Assembly (NCBI GenBank): GCA_024138015.1
Contig: JAMXBB010000003.1
Coordinates: forward strand, 17,427,498-17,491,497
Direction of reading: 5' to 3'
Length of the DNA stretch: 64,000 bases
Origin: Lumnitzera littorea
Taxonomy: Eukaryota > Streptophyta > Magnoliopsida > Myrtales > Combretaceae
Positions 48,397 to 60,939 of this stretch are shown in pieces. The notes beneath the pieces were generated by a model. The model was not told the DNA's origin, did not search any database, and saw nothing but the letters and a program-made list of their open reading frames with translations. Position 1 is the stretch's first letter; the number at the start of each line of letters is the position of its first letter. Both the position numbers and the translations under genes were made by a program.

Positions 48397-49719
48397 CAGG
48401 TAACGTGCAGGTGTGTACTGTTTATGGGGAAGGGAAGAGAGAAAAGAAAAGATGGCGAAAGGGAGAGAAAAAGATGGGATGAGAGAGAAGGGTTGAGAGA
48501 AAGAGAGAGTTATATTATGAGACGTTGAAAAGTGTATGGAAGGATATGAAAAGATATGTATAGTATAGTTTTGAAACTCAGATGTTGAAACAAAGGGTTG
48601 AATAAAAGCAGAAGAGTATTGAGTTAAGTTAATGATTAATGAATTGAGTTTTGAATCTGGTATTGTATTTGTGACTAGGTGCTAAGAGTCGCATAGTGCC
48701 AGACTTCGTTGAGATGGGAATACTAGGTACGTGATACATGTTTGTTGATTGTGTGTGTTAAGTTAGTATGTATGAAAAATAGAATTAATTAAAAATTGGA
48801 CTTAATTGATAGTGCTATTTGTGCTTGGCTTCGACCACCCACTAATTAGGTTCAGTAGTGTTGGTAAAGTACTTAGTGATTTTTGTGCGATGTTGTCCTT
48901 AGTAGAATCCCGCCCTAAAAGGACCTAGGTAGCTCTAGGATAGTTTTTGGCATTTGGGTGATTGAGGAGGACCCAACACCAATACTTATATAGTATTTAT
49001 ATATTGTTTGTGTAGGGATCATAAGTAATCCATAGTCTCGAGACGTTGGGATTGTGCTACTTGTAGACTTAAATAACCAAATCTAATTGATTGTTTGTTG
49101 CATTTATGACCGTTACTCATGTGTGTTCGGCTTGTTACATGTATGTTCATGCTCATGTGTATAGTATCCTATACTAGACATTAGCTTACCCTTTGAGAAA
49201 TTATTATTTTTCAACTGTAGGTTCAAGGTGTGAAGTTTTTGGTGATTATTCTGTAGGGGATGTGAGTTGTGATTTTCTGTATTATGATGAGGAGGGTAAC
49301 CTCTGTTATTATGGTGATGCAATAGAGACAGTGTAGCTTAGCTTTTAGGAGCGACCTATTGAGAATCATATGTTATTGTTTCGTGTTATATATATTATGA
49401 GATAGTTGATTGTTTGAAGTCACCTGTAACTCTTTTAGATGATGTTACTTTAGTTGTTTGTTTTAGAGTTATATCGTATTTAAATTCATTCACTTGTAAC
49501 AGTTGGGTTTGTTTACTATTGCGATATGTAGAAATTGGGTGATCAACATTCCACTTTAATTTAGATTTAAGGTTATTAAATTGTGAGTCGGCATATTTCA
49601 TGTAATTAGTTTGCGAATCTTAATCGAGTTGTAGGTTCTAGACATCTGACATGCCAGTAGAACTTAGGGACACGTAGCGAACTATAATGTTTTAAGTTCT
49701 GGGGTGTTACATCTTATCA

Positions 49720-51597
49720 GTTATGACTTTATCCATTTCCTTCTAGCTTTCTCTTTAGCATCTCCATTTTAGTTGCAAGATTTAAATTCTTATAGGTAAA
49801 CTTTTTATTTTTGTTTTATTGTTGTGTAATCTATCTAAATTGTATTATACTTTAAGTGGTAAGAATTGAGTATGTGTGATTGTTATAATATTAGTGTAAA
49901 GTTTTAAACCTTATGGTTTAGGGTATTGAATGCTTGTAAAAATAAGGAGTTAAGTAAAGAGCAAGAACTTAAAGAAACAAAAAGATATATGCTAAATTTA
50001 AATTTTTTTTTTTATGGCTACTGATGTTTCGAAATTACTCGTCTTTATTTATTTATCGTGTAAATAGAGATATAGATCAAATTGAAAGTTGGTTTTGTTT
50101 TACTGTAGCTCATGTTTCTTCTTAATTTTAGTTTTAAGGGTTTGATATCTATATGAGGATTATTTTCACCAAAAATCTTTGAATTATAATTAAATAAATA
50201 AACATGTATGGTAATGACTAGTTGACTACATTAATTCTCATGGTTGGTCAGAAAAGACTAAAGAGAGTCAATAGTAGTGAATTAGTGATTTGGCTTTTAA
50301 GAGATATAAAAGATATCTTGCAAAAACAATAAGAGTAGCACATTATAATTATTAGAAATTTCCTATCTATAATGTGTGCTTTACATTTTTATGTAGTGTA
50401 AGATTTCTTGAAGAGCTAAGCTATAATGTCATGTGCAATACAAATGGATCGTTCATAATGGAATTGAATAGAATGAGGTCTAGAATAAGAAAATATTTCT
50501 TGTATTTATAAATATCTATGGAATGAAATTGAATGACATTATAATGCATAAATAATATTATTCGCCAAAGATACTCTTAATTATTATATGCCATAATTTG
50601 TTTAAAGGATAAATAAATTATTTTAATTAATCTTAATTAATAAATAAGTATCGATATTGTAATTCCACCTTCTCAAAGGCAAAATCAATTCCCTCTTCAA
50701 CCGAAATCGTCGATTTCACAGAATCACAATTCCACATTCTAAATTTACTTTTAAACATAGGGAAAGAAAATGGAATCCAAAATCGCAATTTCATCATGTC
50801 TCATTATTGCATACTACATGTAATATAAAGGGACACGTAATTTTTTATTTGCACCAATTTACATTCATTTTTTAATAGCAATACTTTGTAAGGTTCATCT
50901 TTGTTTTAAACATTAAAATTTCATATTTTATTTGAATTTGATTACAAAAATTGAACTTTAGTATGTCCTTTTTTCTTTTATTTTGTTTTCATTAGGGATG
51001 GGTGCAAAGGGGCTAGTAGCCTCAAATAAAATTTAATTATTAAATTTTATTAAAAATGATATGATATACTATAGTTATAATTTAAAGAGTAAAAATTGGT
51101 ATAGTAATAGATAAGGTGTATTGGTTAAAAACATGTTATTTTATCCACAAGGTCTTGGTATGATTTCCATTAGCACAAGTATACTTTTTTTCTATTGCAT
51201 TAATTGCATGTCTACTATCAAATCATATTCATTTTTTTTTAACTTGTTTTTCAACAATAACTAATAAAGATAAATTTCATTTAGTAAATATACTAGTTAA
51301 CTAAATATGCTCTCATTAGACATTATTTATTAATTAGTAGTTAGATCATGAATAATTATTATATTGCTAATGTTACATGTACTTCAACTGTAATGCACAA
51401 ATCATTAGTAAATAATAACAAAGATATTACTTGATCCAATAAGTGTTATTTTTCCAAAATAATATTATTAAAATGATGGGAGCTATTGAAGACACAATCT
51501 CTAATCACTTATATCAAAAAGGATATTTTTATAATATTACTAATGAAATAATTTTGTAAAGTTATCATAAAAATTATAAAATACTTATCTTTAAGAA
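49720..51597. other. Intergenic
   Basis: AT-rich flank with no recognisable gene or transposon end. Confidence 0.5.
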
Positions 51598-52115
51598 AAA
51601 TACACTTTTAATCCTCAATGTGTACCTATTTTTCTATTTAAGTCCTAAACTTTTTTTTCCCTTCTATTTGAGTCCTTAACATTTTAAAAGCTGCACAAAA
51701 ATAAAATTTCCATTAAATACATTCCATCTTGCACATGTATTAGCTTCAAATTAGCTTTGAGCAACTCTTACAAAATAGTCAGGTACATGCAAATTTTTTC
51801 CATATAATTTTCCTACTTTCAATTATTTAATTTTATGTGTTTTTTTTTATTTTTATCTATGTTATATCATTAATTTTATTTTTATCATATTATACAAATA
51901 ATTATATTTAATGTTATAATTTTTTAAATTTATTTATCATGGACCATTTTGAAGTTAATATATGTTATAGATGGATGGAAAACTTAATAAATTTGACGAA
52001 AGTCCTATTTTTTGGTAAAGCTTTAAAAATTGTGGGGTTTAAATAAAAAAAAAAGGGGGTTGAAAACTTAAATAAAAAAAAAATAAGTAAACGTTAAGGA
52101 CTAAAAATATATATT
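51598..52115. mobile_element. MITE-like element with inverted ends
   Basis: The left end reads ATACACTTTTAATCCTCAA followed by a CTATTTAAGTCCTAAAC block. The right end is its approximate inverse (GTTTAAAT...AACTTAAAT...GGACTAAAAATATAT). There is no coding capacity inside. The exact ends and target duplication could not be fixed; the pattern fits non-autonomous DNA elements of plants. Confidence 0.45.
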
Positions 52116-52294
52116 TCCCTTTATCTTTTTATTAAGTTGTTTTTTTTTTCTTTTGTTCCACTTGCATGTTTGGGCTTGAATATTTTCTTTTTGTGGCACC
52201 TTTATTGACTACAAAACGTACACACATTTTATACATAAACTCTGTTCTTTTATCAAATTAACAATGAAAATTCAAAACTAGTGGCACGTATTTT

Positions 52295-52312
52295 TATATT
52301 ATATATATATAG
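52295..52312 (+). promoter_or_regulatory. TATA-like region of the RAP gene
   Basis: TATATTATATATATATAG about 200 bp before the start codon, then a purine-rich leader (about 52376-52420). Confidence 0.4.
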
Positions 52313-52420
52313 CAACCTAAAAATAATAATGCAAATTTACAATATCTACTAAAGAAATGAATGATAATTTATCCGAGGAAAGAAAAAAAAAAAAAAAAAA
52401 GGGAGGGGAAAAAAACAGAG

Positions 52421-52453
52421 ATGAACGACAACGGGCGGGCTCCTTATTGGTAA
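52421..52453 (+). promoter_or_regulatory. Upstream ORF 1 in the RAP leader
   Basis: ATG to TAA, ten codons (MNDNGRAPYW), ends 59 bp before the main start. It exists in the mRNA only if transcription begins before 52421. Confidence 0.4.
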
Positions 52454-52469
52454 AAAGGGGTGTGAAAAA

Positions 52470-52544
52470 ATGGAGGATGCGGTGGCAGTAGAGTTTTATC
52501 TGGTTTTGAAGGATGGAAGGCTTGTTTCATCATCTCAGCAGTAG
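52470..52544 (+). promoter_or_regulatory. Upstream ORF 2 overlapping the RAP start
   Basis: A 24-codon frame (starts MEDAVAVEFY) in a different frame that runs 32 bp past the main ATG. A third, four-codon uORF (52477-52491) is nested in it. Overlapping uORFs usually lower main-ORF translation; that effect is inferred. Confidence 0.45.
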
Positions 52545-54886
52545 TATCAACACCTTATCAGCAACACCCAAATCAAATATACTACCTCGTCGTCCCTCGG
52601 GAACCCATATACCACCACCACTACTACCAACAACAACAAGAAGCTTGTTTAGAGGCAGATTAGGGCATAGCTCTAAGGTGCATGTAGGTGAAACTGTTAC
52701 TGCTGCTTCTACTTCTTCTATTTCAATTGACGTGAAAGATGAAGGAGAGGATTGGGAAGAGGAGTTGCTGGAAGAGCTCCACCCCTTGGGTTTCCAGCCT
52801 CCAAAGAAGAGGAAGAAGGATAAGAAGAAGCAACCTCAATCCAAGCTCCTTGGTGATGACGATGATAGTATGGAGTGGTGTGTAAGAGCTAGAAGGGTCG
52901 CTATCAAGTGCATCGAGGCTCGTGGCCTCTCTACCTCCATGGAACGTCTCCTTCCACCGAACAAAAAGAAAAAGAAGGAGAAGAAGATTAAAAATTTGAA
53001 GAAGAATAAAGACCTTGAAGAAGAATTATTTGAAGATGATAATGAAGAAGCAGGAGAAATGGAGGAGACCGAGGTTCTGAAAGAGAATGTCCTGAACATG
53101 GCACGAGGGATGTTCGCTCGAAGAAAAGAGGAGACTATGCAACAATTCGTGCAGTCTCTCTCCCAACTGTCCCTTTCTACTAGTAGTAGCAGTGATAGGC
53201 TAAAAGAGATAGCATTGAACAGAGAGTTGGTTGAAGCCCAAACACCAGATCAAGTCCTCCAAGTGACTGCAGATGCACTCTCAGCTATCTCCAAAGGCCT
53301 CCGCCCATCCCCGCTCACCCCGCTCAACTTGGCCACAGCCATCCACCGTATTGCTAGGAACATGGAGGACCTTTCCATGCACTCCACGCGCCGTCTCTCC
53401 CTTGCACGATCTCGGGACATGTCCCTGCTGGTGGGCGTTGCCATGATGTCCCTCCCTGAATGCTCCCCACAGGGCATATCCAACATCGCCTGGGCTCTCT
53501 CTAAAATCGGTGGAGACCTCCTCTACACATCCGAGATGGATAGGCTCGCCGAGGTCGCTCTCTCTATGTTTTCTCTGCAAAAAGATGAATCGGACTTCAA
53601 TTCCCAGAACCTGGCGAATCTAGCTGGGTCCTTTGCCTCCACCAGGCACTCCGCCCCCCATCTGTTTGACGAATTGTCAAATAGGGCATCTTCCCACGTA
53701 CATAATTCCTTTACATTCCAAGGACAAGAGCTTGCTCAGTTGCTCTGGTCTTTGGCCTCTCTCTATGAGCCTGCTGCTGCTGTTCCCGTCCTCCAGTCCC
53801 TCGACAATATCTTTCTCCATTCCCATCAATTCATATGCTGGCCTTCGCATCACAACACTCAAGGGCACCCACATGAGCCTCAAGGCTCTCCTCCTACTCT
53901 GGCTCTCAGCAGGGATCAGCTTGGAAACATAGCCTGGTCCTATGCAGTTCTTGGCCAATTGGACCGCCCATTCTTCCGACTTATATGGGAAGCGCTTGGC
54001 CATTACCACGACCAGAGGATCTCTGAGCAGTACAGGGAAGATGTTGTCTTTGCTTCACAGGTGCATCTTGTGGATCGCTGCTTGAAGCTGGAGTACCCAC
54101 ATCTCCATTTACATCTCCCGGTGAATCTTGAGGAGAGAATTGCTCGGGCATCAAAGACAAAGAAATTCAACCCTAAAGTGACTTCCTCTTTCCAGAAGGA
54201 AGTCGCACGCCTTCTTATCGGCACTGGCCTTGAGTGGGTTAGGGAGTATGTTGTGGATGGCTACACCATGGATGCAGTCTTGATTGATAAGAAGCTGGCT
54301 TTGGAAATCGACGGGCCTACCCATTTCTCTAGAAACACCGGTCAGTATGTCGATCCTTTGTTGCCTATAGTAGCATCTCATTCTCATCTGCTGTTGGTTT
54401 GCTTGCTTGTTCAACATTCTGTTAGGGTATGCGTTATCTTGGATAATTGTTTTTTCTTTCCGTTCCATGCAGGTGTTCCATTGGGACATACGATGTTGAA
54501 ACGCCGTTATATTACTGCAGCTGGTTGGAATGTTGTGTCCCTGTCATGTCATGAGGTCTGCTGCACATTCAATACCCTGCGCTTAGTATTGTTGTTATGG
54601 TCACCATTCTTCTCTGATATCCTAATAATATCTGCAACCATAGTACTCCGTAAGACTATTTAGTTTTTATCATATTTGCTTGATATAGTTTGTGGTAACA
54701 TTGGAAAAAAAGAAGTCTACATGTTATTAACTTAAAAAGTTTGATTCGCTTGAACTTTGTTAAGAAAAATATTCATATAAAATGGCCCATAAACCGTTCT
54801 TTGCTTTTTTGCAGTGGGAGGAACTTCAAGGAGAATTTGAACAGCTTGAATACTTGAGAAAAATTCTCCAACCTTATCTCGATTAA
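52513..54886 (+). CDS. RAP: RAP-domain protein, chloroplast (three exons)
   Basis: Spliced from 52513-54340, 54473-54555 and 54815-54886: 660 residues, close to the Arabidopsis RAP protein. Introns are GT-AG. The N-terminus (about residues 1-60) is rich in Ser/Thr/Arg and poor in acid, a plausible chloroplast transit peptide. Residues about 75-200 alternate acidic and Lys-rich blocks. Residues about 240-540 form helical repeats (NIAWALSKIG, NLANLAGSFAS, ELAQLLWSLASL, NIAWSYAVLG) of the octotricopeptide kind. A C-terminal RAP domain (about 583-642) holds DGYTMDAVLIDKKLALEIDG, HTMLKRRYI, GWNVVSLS and ends LRKILQPYLD. RAP in Arabidopsis binds plastid 16S rRNA precursor and aids its 5-prime maturation. 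The frame is intact and GC-richer than its surroundings. Without splicing the frame continues to 54663, which gives a false C-terminus. Confidence 0.9.
54341..54472 (+). other. RAP intron 1, in frame and stop-free
   Basis: 132 bp (GTCAGTATG...CCATGCAG), a multiple of three with no stop in frame; retention would add 44 mostly hydrophobic residues inside the RAP domain. Confidence 0.85.
54556..54814 (+). other. RAP intron 2
   Basis: Begins GTCTGCTGC after CATGAG and ends GCTTTTTTGCAG before TGGGAG; the T-rich tract supports the acceptor. Retention would stop the frame at 54661-54663. Confidence 0.85.
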
Positions 54887-56256
54887 GCTTGTGGGATCGC
54901 CCTATCAAAGTTTAGTTCACCCTGATCATGGCTTGGCATGATTTACTCGGATGATGATATGAGGGGGAAACCTGGTTCATATTGAAAAAAGAAGCTGTGT
55001 TATTCTAGTCGTATAATCTTTGCTTGTTCACTTTATGCAATCAAGAGAATAATCTCTATTGCTGTAATCCTTTATAGCCCCTCTGCTGCCTTAAGCATGA
55101 TAGTAATCTGATAATTTGGATGAGCGATGTCTTGCAATTGCAGGCCAACGATGCCTATTGAGTAAATATGATGGGAATGAAATTATTGCATTGTGATGTT
55201 CTGCAACTGTTCTCTTTTGATTATAATTAGTAAGTTCGACAATTGTGTCTGCTGTTTCTTATCGTATTACTCTCGTATGACTATATCATGGACAGAAAAA
55301 AAATTTTATCTAGAAGGAATAGCTTGTAAGTTTTCTCTGGATTACAAGCTGAAGGATAACCACCACGTTTCTCAAGGAGTTGCAAAGTAGCATGTTTATG
55401 CGGAGGAGGGCCTTTTTAAGGTTTGATGCCTATCTTGGGCAGGCGCTAAACTTACACGAGAGGACTATATGTATGGGGGACGATCCTTGGTTGAGCTACT
55501 TCATTGGGTCAATTGCTGTTTGATGACTGCAATTTGTCGTGGTTATGGGAATTTGGGACATTTGCAATTTCGATGTCAAAGTTTAAGGCCCAACCCAATG
55601 ACTAGCTTGATAGATGGGAGAATCCCTTAACTTAAGTACCATACTTAATTCATATTATTTTTTCATATAGGATTATAACGTTACTATTCTTATTTGAAAA
55701 CTAATACCTATATTGGCCTACTTTGAACTATTTACTCTAAGTAGTTTTCTCTTTGGGTGGTTTATGCTTTATTTCATTAGGTAGCTCTTTCCTAAATAAC
55801 CCTCTCTCAAATTGCTTCTTTTCATGTCGTCCCTTTTATAGGAGTAGCCTCTCAATGAGAGCATTAATGTTACAACCTAAGTTTAAGGAGAGAATCCAAT
55901 CCAAGAGATTAGCTTAAAAGATGGAAAAACTTATGAAATTTAAGTATAATACTTAGTCCATGTTATTTTTTTATTTTTTCATATGGGATTGTAATATGAA
56001 AGGTGCATTTTGACTTTTCCCATATGAACAAATGGTAAGATGTCGGAGCTGATGTTATTACTCTAAAAAAGCAAAGTGTATAACTAAGCATTATCTTTGC
56101 TTATTGCTAGCAAATATTTAGCAATAAAGATTATCATAGATTTTTGTTATCAAGGTGAAAACCACTATTCTTTAATAGGTTTAAATACACAATTGTGAAT
56201 TTTTGGATTTGAGTGGTGAACCTTCTTTTTAATTGATAGGCTATAGTAAATACAAG
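54887..56256. other. RAP 3-prime flank and intergenic
   Basis: Probable 3-prime UTR in the first 200-300 bp, with AATAAT-type signals near 55045. Nothing else recognised. Confidence 0.5.
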
Positions 56257-56891
56257 TAGACTTAGGGCTGATTTAAGCTTGGCTCAAAATCAATCTGGAA
56301 CCAATGGGTTGTAGTTCAACTTCATGTTAAACCATGATCGGTTCAAACTGATTCAACAACTTAAGAGTCGACTCTCCATTTTCTTTTTTTAAATTTCTTA
56401 ATTGAAATACTTTTCTTTTATTTTTTTCCCATAATATTTTTAAACGTATATTATGTATACCAAAATGTTCAAGATGAAAATTGTTAAATTAAATAAAACA
56501 ATTAAAAATAAATTAGATTTGGATCTCTCCATATTTTATAAAATTAGTTATCTCAATTAATTGATGTACTTTTTTTTTTTAGTGAGAAATTTTAATTAAA
56601 GGATTTAAAGCCATTAATCATCTAAATGTTCAAGAGAAAGGTCAAGGCTACTAGTTTTAATTAAGTTTATTGATAGTGAAGAAAATTATTACAAGATTAA
56701 TAGCAAAACAAACTCCTAATATGTCATGATTAAATAATGATGTTGGATATATATTATAAAGTATAAACTTTTCTTCTTCTTCTTCTTCTCTTGATGGGTT
56801 AAGGTGGATGACCCACCCAATGGGTCGCCATCCAATTTAGTGGCCGGTCCGGCCGTTTGATGAGTCAGGAACCAACTCTTTCTTAGGTCTA
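56257..56891. mobile_element. hAT-like element with 8-bp target duplication
   Basis: 635 bp. Left end TAGACTTAGGG, right end the inverse of TAGACCTAAGA. Flanked by AATACAAG (56249-56256) and TATACAAG (56892-56899), seven of eight matching. Shares its start with the element at 14744 and has GGTTC/CCGG-type subterminal words. No transposase. Confidence 0.7.
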
Positions 56892-56930
56892 TATACAAGC
56901 ATGGATTTTGTTTAGTTTTAGAAGGAAAAC

Positions 56931-59852
56931 TATAAGCCCTAAAGTTAAGCCAAGCGATCATAGGATTGAACTTAGTACACAAAATTTAGGGCGATCGATT
57001 AAAGGATCTGATCAAACCTAAATTATAAACTATAATTAGAAATACTAATAAAAATAACATCATAAACTTGAATTTAAGAAAATAAGTAATAAAATAAGAA
57101 ACTATAAAATTTTCAAATTTTAAGAATATTACTTATTAATTATCGAAAGGCGAAAAATGTAACCTAATAACTAATAAATTGCTAGAGATAAATTATCTGT
57201 ATACTAAAAATTATAGAATGATTTAAATAATAATTAGGAATGTTTACTAGTACCACACATGTATTTATGTGTAGATAAAAATACGTGAAATTATCTAAAT
57301 TGCCTGAAATTAGCTAGAAACTTATTAAATAATTAAATAAAATTATAAAATAATTAAGGAAAAATTAGAAAAAAATCAGAGGAATAGGGAATGACCTAGA
57401 TTTGGTTGTAGTAGGTCAGGAATTAAAGAAGAAAAATTAACTAATAAAAAACAAGCAACATAAAAGGTAAATTGGAAGAGATTTGAGCATTATCTTATCT
57501 AATTAATGCATAATAATTATTACAAGGCTTTACAAATAGCAAGAAAGATTATAGAACTCATTTGGATAGTTTGAAGCTTGGAAAAATTGAGAGCACTAAA
57601 ATTTAGAGAAAAAATTAGGATTTTAGAAATTTACCCCAAATCTATGCAAAGGGAGTAAGAAGGCCGAACCTACATACCACCACCACTACCCCACTCCAAA
57701 CCCACCGCCTGGACTGGCTGATACACCTGAACTGGTGTTGGAGGCCAAAAAGCCATTGGACTAGGTGAATCTCACATTTTCTCCGATTTTGTAAAATTTC
57801 TTAAAATTATTTATTTTGCCCAAAAAATTATGAAATTTATTATTTTGAGGTTTTATTGTATGTAGATTTAGGGAAAAATAGTGATTAAGTTTAATCACGT
57901 CTGTAAATATATAGTTCTTAAGAAATTAAGCAAAACCGAACATAATTAGAACTAAAAATAAATAGGCTTAGGAGTGTAGTTTGGAGCTCAAATTTTTTCT
58001 GTAGAATGCTTAAGTGATATAGAATAGTGCTACGAAGCCATTTTTTTAAAATTAATTTTTGAAATTTTCAAGCAATTTTTTAGCCCTAAAATGATGAAAA
58101 AATTAGGTAATTTTGGGTTAATTAAGTGATTAATTACTGATTTAGATGGTAATTAAATGTTTAAGGATGTTAATCTCTGATGTAGAAACCTAATCCTAGT
58201 CTTTGGAGTATTAAGTGTAATTAATATAGGAATTATGTGGTAATTATAGGAAATTAAGAATATGTGGAATTGTAATTTTAATAAATATGAAAAAATTAGG
58301 TTTATTTGGATAATATAATAATAAAATCAGTACATAATAAATCTGAAATAAAATTTAATTTTAGGTAATTGGATTAAAAATGTAAGATTTTTTCATATCG
58401 GAAGTAAATCCGGTACCCCAATTAAGATTAGAGTATACCGAATAAGTTATAACACTAAATTAAAACCCAATGTGATATTAGAATACTCGAGCTTAATGTG
58501 ATTAATTTCACATTCGGATTCGAGTGTATTTAGGATTCCTTGTAGTCAAAGATAATGTAGAATCAAAACTCGACTTTAATTTAGAAACCGAACCTCGAAC
58601 TAAGGTAGAGTGAAGCATTAGTAAATAATAGGTATACATGGAGAAGTGAGTTAAATTATAACTTAGAATATGTATCATCAAAGTATAAGTACTAAAAAGA
58701 TGTATTTATATTATAAAATACTCGGAGACGAACCAACCTGCAATTAAGTGATTGGGCAATCGAGAATTTCAAGTAAGTTGGGTTATTATTTTACCGTATT
58801 GGAGTACTATTTTATGGTACTCGGAGACTTAGGATTATGTATGATTGTGATTGTAAGTAGTTATGCATGTGTTTAAGTATTTGAATTCGTATTGAAATTT
58901 GTGTTGTGATTGATTGTGTATTATGACTGGATTGGTGTGAAATTGTCTGAACACCCTAAAATCGACTTAATCTTAATCGACTCTAATGCCCTAAATTGTC
59001 ATGCATTGCAACCCTTTAAGGGATCATTAGGATTCTCCAACCAAACACCGATACCTTCGATAAAGATAGCGCTAGATAGCAAATTGGTCTTATCCTCATC
59101 CTTAGTTAAACTAAGTGACAGAAGAGGAGGTTGTGGTGAGGATAAAAGTATTAGTTCGAAGGATAGTCTTAGGAGGAGCAGTGTCTCCATTGCACAAACC
59201 TGGGCTTAGTTGTGAGCTGTTGCATAATATGAAAACTCCTCTACCCGGATTAGAGTGGGTGAAATTTCTTTAATTTTGCAATGAACCGGACTATGTTGTA
59301 TGATGACACTTGCATGTTGCATTACATGAAAATAATTCCTTGATAATCTTGTTTGTGTTTATATACATTTAAGAGTCTCCAATTCAACTTACTGAGCTGT
59401 AGCTGCTCATACCCGTATAGATCCTTTTGTAAGTCTTAATTTTTGAATACTCTAAGTAATATGCCGCCCTACAACTATCCAGAGGTTAGTTCTTTTGAAG
59501 CTTGGGGGTGTAAGGATCAATTCGCCTAGTAGTTAATGTATATCTATAGTCTTCTTAGTAGCTTCAGATTGAAAGACTGATAGTTGATATGTAAATTAGT
59601 TGACTATTACATTAATGTAGAATTTCCTAGGGAGTTTTATGGAATGTACACGTAATTATGTATGTTGACCTAAAGTTCTTGATAATTATTGTAACTTTAA
59701 CTAAACTCTTAAATGAACTATTTATTTCAAAGCGAGGAGTCGTCGACGCTTTGTGTAGATCATATCTATAGTAGGTACTGTGAGGCCAGTTACTATCATA
59801 GAATGGTTTACATGGTGCGACTGTTGCGACTCTGTGACTTTGGGGCGTAACA
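56931..59852 (+). mobile_element. Solo LTR, same family as 21357-24335, inverted
   Basis: 2922 bp beginning TATAAGCCCTAAAG (expected TG) and ending GGGGCGTAACA. The reverse complement matches the LTR at 21357 along its length: GTGTAAACCAT near one end, GGTTTGATC-GAT and TTTAACCGATCGCCC near the other. The flanks are AAAAC (56926-56930) and AGAAC (59853-59857), four of five matching. No internal genes, PBS or PPT. The 24-bp G-rich repeat of the other copy is reduced to CCACCACCAC at about 57680. Confidence 0.75.
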
Positions 59853-59857
59853 AGAAC

Positions 59858-60939
59858 AACCCTTTGTCAGTTGGCAATATAAATCACTCTACTTTTTAGT
59901 GTAGCGCGCATACTTGTGAAATCAGCAAAGATGGGAGATAGCCATATCTTGTGTCCCTTCCCTAATTGAGGACTGCAAGATAAGCCTTTTCTTAGTGCAC
60001 TCTCACTAGAATTCTATCATGCTACCGGTATTGATTCTATTATTTTCTCCTATCAACACTAAGAAGCATTACTCAATTTAGGTTAGTCACATTGTTTACT
60101 AATTTCCCATCCTTTCATTAAAGAAAGGATCCTACTACATCGACAAGTAAAGAATTCATTGATCTTATATTTGGACACCATATCGAAGTCTAAGAGTATC
60201 ATTCAAATCCTTTGCCACAGAATTGAGAATAATCCCATTCTTCTTAGGGAAGCCTAGTCTAGAAAAATCGCTCAAGACTAAGCTAGTAAAGGTAGATGCT
60301 CCAACTTTTTCTTTTGGCATGTCTCTAGTTTTACGCTTATATAATTTCATTCATATTTCTCTTTTTTTTTTGTTTCCCATGAAAACCAAATGCATTTTAT
60401 GTTATTATTGTTTTTTTCTCCCTAATTATTATACATGTTATAACTTTAGAGGAAATTAGTATTTAGGCTACTAGATTATAATAATGATAAATGCATATTA
60501 TATTAATTGCTAGTGTTAAATGTTAAGGAGAGAGAGAACTACGGTACATTGTACTAAATTGTATGATATGTTACCTAGGAACTGCTCATTTTAGAATGGG
60601 GATAAGATAATTGGAATGCATTTTATAGTTAGGAAATTTTTTTCCCCACTGATTTAGGAGGGGAAATAATACATATATGCATCACTAGGAGACGCTTTTG
60701 GTTTTTAGCTTTTCTTATCTCATTTACTAATGTAAAATTGTAAAATTAATGGAGTAAAAATGTAAGAGTTCACTTTGCTAAAGAAATTTCATGTCTTTGT
60801 TTAGCTTACTTATCCATTTTGAACACTTATTTTCAGCTCATTTAGAATGGTAAAATTAAAATTTTGCATCTATTCATTAGAAAAAGAAAAAAAGTTAATA
60901 ATATGTTTTTTTTAGAGAAATTATTCTTATTTATTATAT
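59858..60939. other. Intergenic
   Basis: AT-rich spacer; no gene or repeat recognised. Confidence 0.5.

Larger units (their letters stand above)
43612..49711 (+). mobile_element. Solo LTR (about 1.6 kb net) split by the chromovirus
   Basis: The right end reads CTGGGGTGTTACA (49711), a typical long-LTR terminus. TCTTATCA occurs on both sides (43604-43611 and 49712-49719), marking the insertion site; the usual 5-bp duplication would be TCTTA. The left terminus is altered (TCACGAATTACATG), so the exact left base is uncertain by about 3. With the chromovirus (43877-48400) removed, the remainder is continuous and holds no protein-coding domain. Confidence 0.6.

Noticed and set aside
52836..54489. 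Several 73-112 codon minus-strand frames under the RAP gene
   Set aside because: Antisense shadows of the GC-richer exon 1.
54341..54663. 716-codon unspliced version of the RAP protein
   Set aside because: It reads through two clear GT-AG introns; splicing restores the complete RAP domain and the natural end LQPYLD.
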